A stretch of 64,000 nucleotides of DNA from Desulfurivibrio sp044068515 (GTDB lineage Bacteria > Desulfobacterota > Desulfobulbia > Desulfobulbales > Desulfurivibrionaceae), in contig NZ_JBIPKI010000003.1 of the NCBI RefSeq assembly GCF_044068515.1, positions 1 to 64,000 of the forward strand, read 5' to 3'. This document shows, piece after piece, positions 37,069 through 46,044 of the stretch. Under the pieces are notes generated by a model. The model saw only the letters and a program-made list of their open reading frames with translations. It was not told the origin of the DNA and did not search any database. Each line of letters begins with the position of its first letter. Position 1 is the first letter of the stretch. The translations under genes were made by a program, and so were the position numbers.

Positions 37069-37304
37069 GGGAGACTCTCTTTGCAAAGGCGGTTCCGGCC
37101 AGGATCAAATTGCAAGCTGCCAAAAGCCATGGTTCGAGCCTCAAGCCTCAAACCTTGCTCCTACCCCTGCTTACAACAATGACAACCAACCCGGCTGACC
37201 GGGAGCGGCGTTGAACGGAAAGAGGCCGGGAGGCAGACACCCAACAGGATTCCGCAAGTCTGCTCGCTTGGGTTCGGCACCCCAAGCAGAGCATTAAGGA
37301 CAGC

Positions 37305-37375
37305 AAAAAAGCCGGAGGCCTCAGCCCCCAGGGAGCCGCAGTGGGTTCCGGGAGGGCTGAGGCCGGAGCCGGCTG
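37305..37375 (-). terminator. Intrinsic terminator for ssb
   Basis: On the - strand a long imperfect hairpin built on GGCCTCAGCCC and GGGCTGAGGCC is followed by TTTTTTG. It lies about 65 bp beyond the ssb stop. The rest of 37069-37438 contains short inverted repeats but no gene. Confidence 0.7.
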
Positions 37376-37438
37376 AGGCCGGGGATCCGGCTCGGAGCGG
37401 CCGGTTGGTTGCCCGCCTGGCAAGTTCAGGAATGGTGG

Positions 37439-37846
37439 TTAGAAAGGAACGTCATCGCCGATGGGAACGTCGGGGTAGGGCTCATCATCCTTGCTTTGGC
37501 CGCCGGCGGAGCCGCCGCCGCCCCGGGGCGAGAGCATCTTCATCTCGCGGGCGACAATCTCGGTAATGAACCGGTCATTGCCGTCCTTATCCTGCCACTT
37601 TCTGGTCTGGATCCGGCCCTCGATGTAGACCTTGGAGCCCTTGGACAGGTATTCCCCGCAGATTTCCCCCAGTCGCTTGAAGGCGACGATCCGGTGCCAC
37701 TCGGTCTGCTCTTCCTTGCCGCCGTCCTGTTTTTTCCAGACTTCGGTGGTGGCGAGGCGGAAGGTGGTGATGGCGTCACCGCTCTGGGAGTAACGCACCT
37801 CCGGGTCCGCGCCCAGGTTGCCGATAAGAATTACTTTGTTGATCAT
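37439..37846 (-). CDS. ssb: Single-stranded DNA-binding protein
   Basis: 135 residues from the ATG at 37846 (MINKVILIGNLGADPEVRYS). OB fold followed by a Gly-rich linker and the acidic tip GDDVPF that recruits replication and repair partners. It has its own promoter and terminator. Confidence 0.97.
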   Translation of the reverse strand: MINKVILIGNLGADPEVRYSQSGDAITTFRLATTEVWKKQDGGKEEQTEWHRIVAFKRLGEICGEYLSKGSKVYIEGRIQTRKWQDKDGNDRFITEIVAREMKMLSPRGGGGSAGGQSKDDEPYPDVPIGDDVPF

Positions 37847-37907
37847 AAAGGACCTCGCTGGCTGACGGGATGAACGGTTATTGGTCCGATTGGCGAAAAT
37901 TTGTGCC

Positions 37908-37936
37908 ATTCTAGAAAGGTGTGGCGGGGATGTCAA
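37908..37936 (-). promoter_or_regulatory. Sigma-70 promoter for ssb
   Basis: On the - strand TTGACA (37936-37931) and TAGAAT (37913-37908) are separated by 17 nt, 6 of 6 and 5 of 6 matches. The start would give a 5' leader of about 55 nt. Confidence 0.75.
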
Positions 37937-38051
37937 CTCCAATCGATTGTTGCGTCATGAAGCCTGACCCGCCGAGCAGGCCGCTGATTGGCGGCCGCCG
38001 GCCCGCAATGCTCTTTGGTGGATGAAACTCGCAGCTTCGCGGGACTGCGGT

Positions 38052-38084
38052 AAACCGGGGGAGACCCCGGCCGCCCGGTTTTTT
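38052..38084 (+). terminator. Orphan terminator-like hairpin
   Basis: AAACCGGG (38052-38059) pairs with CCCGGTTT (38074-38081), with a nested CCGGGG/CCCCGG pairing, and is followed by T residues. No + strand gene lies upstream, since ssb points the other way. It may end a small RNA from 37940-38050. The rest of the 428-bp ssb to 38275 gap holds the two flanking promoters. Confidence 0.5.
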
Positions 38085-38161
38085 CGCATAACAGATCGAC
38101 AGAAGTGCCGCATGTTTTTATATTGTCGAATTTGGGTGAATATTAATTGCAGAGGGAATAC

Positions 38162-38190
38162 TTGACAATGGGGCGTAATATGATGATAAT
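38162..38190 (+). promoter_or_regulatory. Strong sigma-70 promoter
   Basis: TTGACA (38162-38167), 17-nt spacer and GATAAT (38185-38190), one mismatch in total. It lies 85 nt before the ATG of the small protein at 38275, giving a leader of about 75 nt. Confidence 0.75.
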
Positions 38191-38274
38191 TTTTATTAAG
38201 GTAATAATGGAGCCAGGTTAATCGAAACTGGCAAAAATTATTTTAATTCCAAAACAGGAATTAGGGAGGTTGTC

Positions 38275-38577
38275 ATGAAAGCTAAAGATTTTTGCCGCAG
38301 CGCCGAAATTGAACTGACTACCTGGAAAGCCAAACTGTATGATGTGATCCGTAAAATCGACAAGTTGCCCACCGGAGACAAAGAAAAAATGCTGGGCAGC
38401 GTCGGTGATCTCAACATGCTGGTTACCGAGCTTGAGGATCGGATTGATCAGTTGCGGACCTCTTGCCCCACCGACTGGAAGCCGGATAATGAGCCCATGC
38501 GGGCCAAAATCGAAGATCTGGGCAGCAAGGTGGAGTCCATTGAGAAAGAGGCTTTCGCGTATGACTTCGGGGGTTGA
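38275..38577 (+). CDS. Small coiled-coil protein, function unknown
   Basis: 100 residues, charged and helical with no membrane segment. Heptad-like Leu/Ile spacing runs through about residues 15-60 (VIRKIDKLPTGDKEKMLG, then MLVTELEDRIDQL). AGGGAGG precedes the ATG. A strong promoter and a terminator bracket it, so it is a complete single-gene unit. I do not recognise the family. Confidence 0.8.
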   Translation: MKAKDFCRSAEIELTTWKAKLYDVIRKIDKLPTGDKEKMLGSVGDLNMLVTELEDRIDQLRTSCPTDWKPDNEPMRAKIEDLGSKVESIEKEAFAYDFGG

Positions 38578-38603
38578 TCCGTTAAAAGAATAAACCATCC
38601 ACG

Positions 38604-38628
38604 AGGCGGCCTGCGGGTCGCCTTTTTT
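38604..38628 (+). terminator. Intrinsic terminator after the small coiled-coil gene
   Basis: An 8-bp stem (38604-38611 with 38616-38623, one G-T pair) with a 4-nt loop and six T residues, 27 bp after the stop. Confidence 0.85.
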
Positions 38629-38684
38629 GTTGCCTGCCTCTGCCGACTGCGACCGACAAATCCTTGAAAAGAAGGCCGGAAGCC

Positions 38685-39236
38685 ATGGTCCATCGCCCCA
38701 TTTATCTTGCCCTGCTGCTTGCCCTGCTGCTTTTTAACGGGGGTTGCCGGGGACCGGCCGTCAGCCCGCCGGTCCCGGTCTCCTCGGTCGAACTCGAGCG
38801 CTACAGTGGGACCTGGTATGAGCTGGCCCGGCTGCCCATGTGGTTCCAGCGTGACTGCCTGCAGTCCCGGGCCGATTACCAGCTGCTGCCGGATAACCGG
38901 CTGGCGGTGGTCAACTCCTGTCCCACCAAGAGCGGGGGCTTCAAGCAAGCTACGGGGATTGCCTCGGTTGTCGACCCCCAATCCAACGCCAAACTCAGCG
39001 TCACTTTCGATAACTGGTTCTCCCGGCGGTTTCCCCGGTTGACCAGCGGGGACTATTGGATTCTGGTCCTGGATCCCGCCTATCAGACCGTGGTGGTCGG
39101 AACCCCGGATCGCAAGTTTCTCTGGCTTATGGCCCGAACCCCGACCGTGGATGACCCAACCTTCGCCGCCCTGCTGGCCCAGGCCCGGGAACAGGGGTTC
39201 GCGACGGAAAAGCTGATCATTTTCAACTGGGATTAA
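38685..39236 (+). CDS. blc: Lipocalin family lipoprotein (Blc-like)
   Basis: 183 residues from the ATG at 38685. Lipoprotein signal ends in NGGC. The lipocalin motif YSGTWYELAR is followed by a full eight-strand-barrel length and the late DYWILVLD block, as in outer-membrane Blc, which binds lysophospholipids. A TTG 21 nt upstream is an alternative start. Confidence 0.92.
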   Translation: MVHRPIYLALLLALLLFNGGCRGPAVSPPVPVSSVELERYSGTWYELARLPMWFQRDCLQSRADYQLLPDNRLAVVNSCPTKSGGFKQATGIASVVDPQSNAKLSVTFDNWFSRRFPRLTSGDYWILVLDPAYQTVVVGTPDRKFLWLMARTPTVDDPTFAALLAQAREQGFATEKLIIFNWD

Positions 39237-39406
39237 CTCTTGGCCCAGCGCCGTCGGCCCTTCCTGGCCGTAAGTGACCGCCATGGGATCGCGGCGCCGT
39301 TTTTTGCTTCTTTCGCGCCGCCCGATCGCTTAGACTGGCGCTTGAACGGTCCCCTCCCTGATGGGGATGGGTAAATGCCTCGCAACGCCAACCCAAAGGA
39401 TCCTCG

Positions 39407-40882
39407 ATGAACCCCCAACCCCTGGTGATGATAACCGGCGCCACCGGCTATATCGGCCGCCGCCTGCAGGAAAGATTGCTGGCCCGGGGCGACTGCGCCG
39501 TTCGCCTGCTGGTGCGCAATCGTCACAAGGTGGGGGGCGGGGTCAGAAATCAGGTGGAGATAGTCGAGGGCGATACCTTCGATCCGGCCGGGCTCGACCG
39601 GGCTCTGGCCGGGGTCGAAACGGCCTATTACCTGATTCATTCCATGGGAGCCGGGGCGGATTACGATCGGCTGGACCGGCAAAGCGCGGTCAATTTTCGG
39701 GATGCCGCCATTCGCCAGGGAGTTAAGCGGATCATCTATCTCGGGGGCCTGGGGGTTAAGGAGTCGGCCAGCAAACATCTGTTGAGCCGCATCGAGACCG
39801 GGGAGATTCTCTCGGCCCGGCCCGGGGAAATCCAGACCATCTGGTTCCGGGCCGGGGTTATTATCGGTTCGGGCAGCGCCAGCTTTGAGATCATTCGCCA
39901 CCTGGCCCAGAAGCTGCCGCTGATGGTGACCCCCCGCTGGATCAAGACCCGGACCCAGCCCATCGCGGTGGATGACGTGTTGGCCTACCTGGTGGCGGCG
40001 CTCAACCTTGATTATCCCGGCAACCTGGTGGTGGACATCGGCAGTGAGTCCAGTGATTTCCGGGCCATGCTGCTCAAAGCGGCCGAAATCATGGGGCTCA
40101 GGCGTTTTATCATTCCGGTGCCGGTACTCTCGCCGCGGCTTTCCTCTTACTGGCTGGTGCTCTTTACCCCGGTCCCTTATGCCATCGCCGCCGCCCTGGT
40201 CGAAGGGCTGCGCTCGGAAACCCTGGTTCAGAATGATCACGCCCGCCGATTTTTCCCCCAGATCCAGCCGATCTCTTACGAGGAGGCGGTCAAGCAAGCC
40301 CTGGCGGAGATCGAACGGCAGCAGGTCTTGAGCCGCTGGTGCGACAGCAGCGCCGGGGTGATCTGTGATATCGGGGGTGAGGAAGAGATGAGCTCCGCTT
40401 TTCTGCGCGATCGCCGGGTGGTGGACTGCGGCGATCTGCCGCCGGCGGCGGTTTTTGCCGCCGCCAGTTCCATCGGCGGCGAGCGGGGCTGGTTCACCTA
40501 CAATTTTCTCTGGCGCATGCGGGGTTTTATCGACAAGGCGGCGGGGGGCTACGGCCTTAACCGCGGCCGCCGCCATCCCACTGAACTGCGGATCGGTGAC
40601 GCTTTAGATTTCTGGAAGGTAGCGGACCTCAAGCCCGGCAAACGCCTGCTGCTGGCGGCCCAGATGAAGGTGCCGGGCAAGGCCTGGCTGGAATTCGACA
40701 TCCAGAAAGGGCAACTGATCCAGACCGCCCACTTTTACCCCAACGGCGTCTGGGGCCGCCTCTACTGGTATACGGTTCTGCCCTTGCATGCCCTGGTGTT
40801 CGGCGATCTTGCCCGCAGCATCCTGGCCCGGGCCCGGGAACTCGCCGCCTCCGCCCCCACTGAACCTGGTCCATCAACCTGA
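39407..40882 (+). CDS. SDR NAD(P)-binding plus DUF2867 protein (YbjT-like)
   Basis: 491 residues. The N-terminal extended-SDR domain has GATGYIGRRL; the usual YxxxK catalytic motif is not evident, as in NmrA/YbjT-like proteins. From about residue 320 a DUF2867 domain follows (RGRRHPTELRIGDALDFWKV). Substrate unknown. The 170 bp upstream are featureless to me. Confidence 0.88.
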   Translation: MNPQPLVMITGATGYIGRRLQERLLARGDCAVRLLVRNRHKVGGGVRNQVEIVEGDTFDPAGLDRALAGVETAYYLIHSMGAGADYDRLDRQSAVNFRDAAIRQGVKRIIYLGGLGVKESASKHLLSRIETGEILSARPGEIQTIWFRAGVIIGSGSASFEIIRHLAQKLPLMVTPRWIKTRTQPIAVDDVLAYLVAALNLDYPGNLVVDIGSESSDFRAMLLKAAEIMGLRRFIIPVPVLSPRLSSYWLVLFTPVPYAIAAALVEGLRSETLVQNDHARRFFPQIQPISYEEAVKQALAEIERQQVLSRWCDSSAGVICDIGGEEEMSSAFLRDRRVVDCGDLPPAAVFAAASSIGGERGWFTYNFLWRMRGFIDKAAGGYGLNRGRRHPTELRIGDALDFWKVADLKPGKRLLLAAQMKVPGKAWLEFDIQKGQLIQTAHFYPNGVWGRLYWYTVLPLHALVFGDLARSILARARELAASAPTEPGPST

Positions 40883-40996
40883 TCCGCCAGCCGTCCCGAG
40901 CAGCGGGGTTCAGCGGAGCGGCTGCTTGACTTTTTGATCTTTTCTGCCACTATAGTGTGATAGGCAGGAATCAATCAGCACCGGGGAGGAGGCAAG

Positions 40997-42049
40997 ATGA
41001 CGGCGCAATTTCGCAACCTTATTTTCGAGGGCGGCGGGGTCAAGGGCATCGCCTATGTGGGGGCGATGCAGATCCTCGCGCAACGGGAAATACTGGCGGA
41101 GATCCGGCGGGTGGGGGGGACCAGCGCCGGGGCGATCAACGCCCTGATCGTGGCCCTGGGCTACGATCTGCAGGAACAGAAGCAGATCCTCGAGTCAACC
41201 GATTTTGCCAGGTTCATGGATGATTCCTTTGGGATCATCCGCGATATCCGCCGGCTGGCCCGCGATTTTGGCTGGTACAAGGGGGATTTTTTCGGAGGCT
41301 GGATCGGGGAGCTGATCAAGGCCCGGCTCGGCGACGCGCGGGCCACCTTCGCTGACCTGCAAAAGGCCGGCCGGCCAGAGCTTTACGTAATCGGGACCAA
41401 CCTTTCCACCGGCTTTGCCGAGGTTTTTTCCGCCGAGCGCCACCCGGCCATGCCCCTGGCCGAGGCCTTGCGGATCAGCATGTCGATTCCCCTGTTTTTT
41501 GCCGCGGTGCGCCGGGGGGAGAACCGGGAGGTTTACGTGGACGGGGGCGTTCAGCTCAACTACCCGGTCAAGCTCTTCGATCGCCAGCGCTATATCGATC
41601 TGGCCGCCGAGCCGCAGGCGGCCCGGGCCACCAGTTATTACGACCGGGAGAACGCTCGCTTCGCCCTGGCCCGGCCCGGCCACAGCCCCTACGTTTACAA
41701 CCGCCAGACCCTGGGCCTGCGGCTCGACACCCGGGAGGAAATCGCCCGCTTTCGCTACAATGAACCTCCCCGGGGCCAGGCCATCGACCGCTTCAGCGAT
41801 TACGCCCGGGCCCTGCTTACCGCGATCATGCAGGTTCAGGAGAACCAGCACCTCCATAGCGATGACTGGCAGCGCACGGTCTATATCGATACCCTGGACG
41901 TCAAAACCACCGACTTTGCCCTTTCCGACCAGCGTAAAGGGGAATTGATCGAGCAGGGCATCCAGGGGGCGGCAAATTATTTCTCCTGGTTCGACGATCT
42001 CCGGGAAGCCCCGGTCAATCGCCTGCCCGCGCCGGCAGCCGAGGCTTAG
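40997..42049 (+). CDS. Patatin-like phospholipase
   Basis: 350 residues. The oxyanion sequence FEGGGVKG, nucleophile elbow GGTSAG and catalytic Asp in VDGGV give a complete patatin dyad. No signal peptide. The C-terminal third has no recognised domain. It converges on the SPL-like gene with stop codons overlapping by 4 nt. Confidence 0.92.
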   Translation: MTAQFRNLIFEGGGVKGIAYVGAMQILAQREILAEIRRVGGTSAGAINALIVALGYDLQEQKQILESTDFARFMDDSFGIIRDIRRLARDFGWYKGDFFGGWIGELIKARLGDARATFADLQKAGRPELYVIGTNLSTGFAEVFSAERHPAMPLAEALRISMSIPLFFAAVRRGENREVYVDGGVQLNYPVKLFDRQRYIDLAAEPQAARATSYYDRENARFALARPGHSPYVYNRQTLGLRLDTREEIARFRYNEPPRGQAIDRFSDYARALLTAIMQVQENQHLHSDDWQRTVYIDTLDVKTTDFALSDQRKGELIEQGIQGAANYFSWFDDLREAPVNRLPAPAAEA

Positions 42050-43266
42050 CTGCGCTGCGTCGCGGCATCGAGCATGGCCGGCAACCCCCCTTTTTCTGCC
42101 GGGGTGTAGCCGAACACCTCGCGCCAGACCGGGTCGTTTTCCATGCAGAGATAAAGGCAGGTATTGGGAGCGGCATGGCGGGCCAGCTCATCGACCAGAA
42201 CCTGATACATGCCGACCCGTAGGGTCCGAAAATAGCGAAACTTGTTGTCCAGGCCGGGCACGAATTCCTCGTGGATGAAATTGGCGTTGGGAAACCGGCT
42301 GTTGATCACCCCGCGCAGGGCCGGCAGAAAACGGAAGGCTCCGAGACTGATCCAGGCGATGCTCCGGGCCGGAACCACGCTGAACAGGCGGCGGATGGTG
42401 GCGGCGTAGCTCTGCTCCCAGCCGGGATGATGGATGATCGGGTCAAAATGGAAGGCCAGGGGATAACCCCAGGAGGCGCAGAGGGCGGCGGCCTCCAGGC
42501 GGGTTTCAAGATCGGCGCAGTGCAATTCCAGTTTGCCCATCACTTCGGCGCTGTTGAGCGACCAGGCCATGATGGTTCGCCCGTTATGCTTGAGCTCCGG
42601 CAGATGATCCAGCACCACCGCCTTGGATTTCAATTCCAGCACCGCGTTTTTTCGGCCGGCCATGTATTCGATGAGCTGGGCGCTCAGGCCGGTGAGGCGG
42701 TCCAGGGCCATGCTGTCGGTGAACTCGCCGGTGCCGATACGCCAGAATTTGCGTCCCCCCGAGACCGCCTCCTGTTCCTCGCCGTTTTCGTACTCACCCT
42801 GGCTGGAGGGCCCGGCCGGTTCGGCTGACGCGTCCCCGCCGGCCGTGGTGTCCAGGGCCTGGTCGAGTTCCCGGAAGAGATCGTCCACATTGACGTAAAA
42901 GGAGAGCCAGGGATTGTTCAGGTAGGCTTGGAGAATGCAGTAGACGCAATCCATCGGGCAGTTGGCCCCGATATTGAGTACCTGGTAATCACAGCAGCGA
43001 TAATTGCGGGTGGCGGGGCAGGGCTTGAGGAAACGGCCCCGGTTGCGGCCCAGGTGGAGCAAGCGCTTGCCCTGGCTCAAGCCCCTGGGATAGGGGGGCA
43101 GTTCGGCTCCCGGTGCGGCCCCTTCGGCCACCACGGTGATTGGTAGATTCCCGGACCGCTCTATGATCCGCCGGGTCAACGGCAACTCCAGGCAGGGTTC
43201 CTCCACCTCGATGGCGCTGATCAGCCGGCTGGGGTCGGCTCGGGGGAGGCGGTTTTCGGGGCTCAT
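42046..43266 (-). CDS. Spore photoproduct lyase-like radical SAM protein
   Basis: 406 residues from the ATG at 43266. The 4Fe-4S motif CPMDCVYC is at residues 103-110, and the overall order resembles SplB. In Bacillus SPL the hydrogen donor Cys141 precedes the SDIVGID motif; by my alignment the equivalent here (GEFTDSMALD) has Glu181 instead. That suggests a role other than classic spore photoproduct repair. A low-complexity insert covers about residues 140-170. It is coupled to trxB by ATGA overlap. Confidence 0.82.
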   Translation of the reverse strand: MSPENRLPRADPSRLISAIEVEEPCLELPLTRRIIERSGNLPITVVAEGAAPGAELPPYPRGLSQGKRLLHLGRNRGRFLKPCPATRNYRCCDYQVLNIGANCPMDCVYCILQAYLNNPWLSFYVNVDDLFRELDQALDTTAGGDASAEPAGPSSQGEYENGEEQEAVSGGRKFWRIGTGEFTDSMALDRLTGLSAQLIEYMAGRKNAVLELKSKAVVLDHLPELKHNGRTIMAWSLNSAEVMGKLELHCADLETRLEAAALCASWGYPLAFHFDPIIHHPGWEQSYAATIRRLFSVVPARSIAWISLGAFRFLPALRGVINSRFPNANFIHEEFVPGLDNKFRYFRTLRVGMYQVLVDELARHAAPNTCLYLCMENDPVWREVFGYTPAEKGGLPAMLDAATQRS

Positions 43267-44210
43267 CACGGCTGGTTGTCCTTGCGGTTCTCGACATAGC
43301 GGGCGGCGGCCTGGGCGGCCACGCAGCCGTCGGCGGCGGCGGTGATGATCTGCTTGACGTATTTTTCCCGCAAATCCCCGGCCACGAAGATGCCGGGATG
43401 GTTGGTCTCGCACTTGCTGTCGGTGACCACATAGCCATCGGCGTTCATCCTGGTGCCGGCCGGAATCAGGGAATTGTCCGGATCAAAGCCGATGAAGATG
43501 AAAACCCCGTCACAGGCCAGTTGACCCTTTGCCCCGCTTTGGGTGTCTTCGGTGCTGACTCCGGTTATCCCCCCCTGATCGGAGTTGATGGCGCTTATCA
43601 CCGTATTCCAGCGTATTTCGATCTTTTTCTCGGCCAGGACCCGTTTCTGCAGGATCATGCCGCCTCGGAAGGCGTCGCGCCGGTGCACCAGGTAAACCTT
43701 GGTGGCGATTTTTGCCAGGTAGAGCGATTCTTCCAGGGCGGAATCGCCGCCCCCCACCACCACCACGGTCTTGTTGCGGAAGAAAAAACCGTCACAGACC
43801 GCGCAGTAGGAAACTCCCTTGCCGTAGTTTTCCGCTTCGCCCGGCACCTCCAGTTTGCGGGGGCTGCCGCCGGCGGCGATGATCAGGCTCAGGGTCCGCA
43901 GTTCCTCGCCCTCATCCAGGCGGACCAGGTGACAATCGATGCCCGGCTCGATCTCCCGCACTTCCTGCTGGCGGATTTCCAGGCCGTAAGCCTTGGCGTG
44001 GGAGGCCATGGCGGCACCCAGCTCACTGCCGCTGATGGTCTCGCTGCCGGGCCAGTTTTCGACGGTGTCGGTGTTGTTCATCTGGCCGCCGGGCAAACCC
44101 TTGTCGATGAGCAGGGTATCGAGGGCCGCCCGCATGGCATAGATGCCGGCGGTCAGGCCGCTGGGGCCGGCTCCGACAATAATCAGATCGTAAAGATGGC
44201 TTGAGGTCAT
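43266..44210 (-). CDS. trxB: Thioredoxin reductase
   Basis: 314 residues. FAD site GAGPSGL, redox-active CAVC at about residues 138-141, NADPH motif VVGGGDSALEE, and the late FVAGDLREKYVKQI. It reduces thioredoxin with NADPH. Downstream it is coupled to the SPL-like gene. Confidence 0.96.
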   Translation of the reverse strand: MTSSHLYDLIIVGAGPSGLTAGIYAMRAALDTLLIDKGLPGGQMNNTDTVENWPGSETISGSELGAAMASHAKAYGLEIRQQEVREIEPGIDCHLVRLDEGEELRTLSLIIAAGGSPRKLEVPGEAENYGKGVSYCAVCDGFFFRNKTVVVVGGGDSALEESLYLAKIATKVYLVHRRDAFRGGMILQKRVLAEKKIEIRWNTVISAINSDQGGITGVSTEDTQSGAKGQLACDGVFIFIGFDPDNSLIPAGTRMNADGYVVTDSKCETNHPGIFVAGDLREKYVKQIITAAADGCVAAQAAARYVENRKDNQP

Positions 44211-44375
44211 GGGGTCACTCCTTGGTTTTCCGTTTTGGCCCGGGTTATTAAAGCACCACCGATTTTAACGGAAAATGCTGTTCAGTGCCGCAGAATTAGG
44301 CAAGCAAATCCGGAGATTGCCGCCAGGTCCGGTTTGCCTGGGGCTTGGCGGCAAAAGTACTGGGGCGGAGCAGAT

Positions 44376-45515
44376 CTACAACCAGCTTTTCCGCTTGAAA
44401 TAGATCAGCATCCCCACCACCACCGCGCCCATCAAAGCCAGGGCGAAGGGATAGCCCCAGCGCCAGTTGAGTTCGGGCATGTTCCAGGGACTCAGATCCG
44501 GATTGAAATTCATCCCGTAGACGCCGGCGATGAAGGTCAGGGGAATGAAGATCGTGGCGAACATGGTCAACACCTTCATAATCTCGTTCATCCGGTTGCT
44601 GAGGCTGCTCAGATAGATATCCATCAGGCCGGCGGTCACGTCGCGGTAGGCCTCGATGATGTCGATGACCTGGATGGTGTGGTCGTAAAGATCCTTCAGG
44701 TAAATGGCCATGGCGGAGCCGATCAGATCGCTTTCGTCATGGCGCAGCAGAGTGTTGAGGACTTCGCGCAGGGGCCAGATCGACTTGCGCAGCAGAATCA
44801 ACTCCCGCTTGAGCAAATGGATTTTTTCGATGCTCTCGCGGCGCGGGCGACCGATCACCTCCTCTTCCAGGTTTTCGATATCCTCGCCGAGATCTTCCAG
44901 GACGCTGAAATAGTGATCGACCACCGCGTCGATCAGGGCATAGGCCAGATAATCCGGACCCAGGGAACGTAGCCGGCCCTTGCCGTTTTCAATCCGGGTC
45001 CGGACCCCGGCGAAGATTGCGGAAGGTCTTTCCTGGAAACTGAGGAGGAATTTACGCCCGAGTACCAGACTGACCTGGTCCGTCTCGATGCTGCGGCTTT
45101 CCCGGTTGTAGGTCTGCATTTTGACCACCAGGAAGAGATAGTCCTCGAACAGGTCCAGCTTGGGCCGCTGGGTGGTGTTGCAGATATCTTCAATGGTGAG
45201 GGGGTGGATGTTGAAGCAGGCTCCGATTTTTTCGATGAGATCCACCTGGTGGAGGCCGTCGATGCTGACCCAGGTGACCCCGGGCTGGTCACGATAGGCC
45301 AGGCAATCCTCCGGGGCGGCGGTCTGGTGGAATTTGCAGCCGTCCCGGTCGTAATTGACGATGCTGATCGTGACCTTTTCGGTCTTGCGTTCTCCGACAT
45401 GGACCGGCGTGCCCGGGGGCAGTCCGGCCTTGATCGAGGTGTCGCCAAGAATGCGGGAGATGGTGCCGGCGGCCCGGGAAATACCGGGAAGGTCCAGTTT
45501 GCTGAGCTTGATCAT
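44376..45515 (-). CDS. corA: Magnesium/cobalt transporter CorA
   Basis: 379 residues. A large cytoplasmic funnel domain and two C-terminal membrane helices; the GMN signature occurs in VYGMNFNP between them. Length is at the long end for CorA, with about 40 extra N-terminal residues. Confidence 0.95.
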   Translation of the reverse strand: MIKLSKLDLPGISRAAGTISRILGDTSIKAGLPPGTPVHVGERKTEKVTISIVNYDRDGCKFHQTAAPEDCLAYRDQPGVTWVSIDGLHQVDLIEKIGACFNIHPLTIEDICNTTQRPKLDLFEDYLFLVVKMQTYNRESRSIETDQVSLVLGRKFLLSFQERPSAIFAGVRTRIENGKGRLRSLGPDYLAYALIDAVVDHYFSVLEDLGEDIENLEEEVIGRPRRESIEKIHLLKRELILLRKSIWPLREVLNTLLRHDESDLIGSAMAIYLKDLYDHTIQVIDIIEAYRDVTAGLMDIYLSSLSNRMNEIMKVLTMFATIFIPLTFIAGVYGMNFNPDLSPWNMPELNWRWGYPFALALMGAVVVGMLIYFKRKSWL

Positions 45516-45608
45516 CGGCCTGGTGATTCCGGTCTTTGGTTTGGTGGGCGGGGTGAACCAACTGTTTCTTTTGGCATATCATCAATTCTCGCCGCCATGC
45601 AAGGCAAA

Positions 45609-45971
45609 ATGGTCGGCTGTCGCCGAGGGTTCAAGATGTCTGGATTGTTGTTTTGTTTTACCGTCACCGAGTCTAGTGCTTCTTGCTAGCTTGCGCCAAT
45701 GGGTCGGCTAACGCCGACGGTTCGAGGTGTTTGGTTTGTAGTTTTGTTTTACCGTCACCAAGTCTAGTGCTTCTTGCTAGCTTGCGCCAATGGTCGGCTA
45801 ACGCCGACGGTTCGAGATAATAGTTCGTTGCTATTTTAAACCGTCGCCAAGCTCAGGTGCATATTGCTAGCTTGCGCCAATGGTCGGCTGTCGCCGACGG
45901 TTCAAGGTGTTTGGTTTGTAGTTTTGTTTTACCGTCACCAAGTCTAGTGTTTCTTGCTAGCTTGCGCCAAT
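45609..45971. repeat. Four tandem copies of a structured 90-bp repeat
   Basis: GGTCGGCT recurs at 45611, 45702, 45792 and 45882, so the period is 90-91 bp. Each unit opens with a small hairpin (GTCGGC, 4-nt loop, GCCGAC; imperfect in unit 1) whose GACGGT pairs again with a downstream ACCGTC about 40 nt on. Units end with TTGCTAGCTTGCGCCAA. Units 2 and 4 are near-identical, and unit 3 diverges in its middle. They fill most of the 529-bp gap between corA and the channel gene. No spacers of CRISPR type and no ORF. Confidence 0.9.
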
Positions 45972-46044
45972 TGACTTAAAGTGCAGCGCTTATTGAATAT
46001 GGGCCCTCAGTTTTTTCCCGATATGGCTGGCAAGAGGTGGCGAG

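Noticed and set aside
37087..37180. tRNA-like GGTTCGAGCC stretch
   Set aside because: It does not fold into a cloverleaf; the flanking sequence lacks acceptor and anticodon arms.
45609..45971. CRISPR array
   Set aside because: The repeats are about 90 bp with no unique spacers of constant length, and no cas gene is near.
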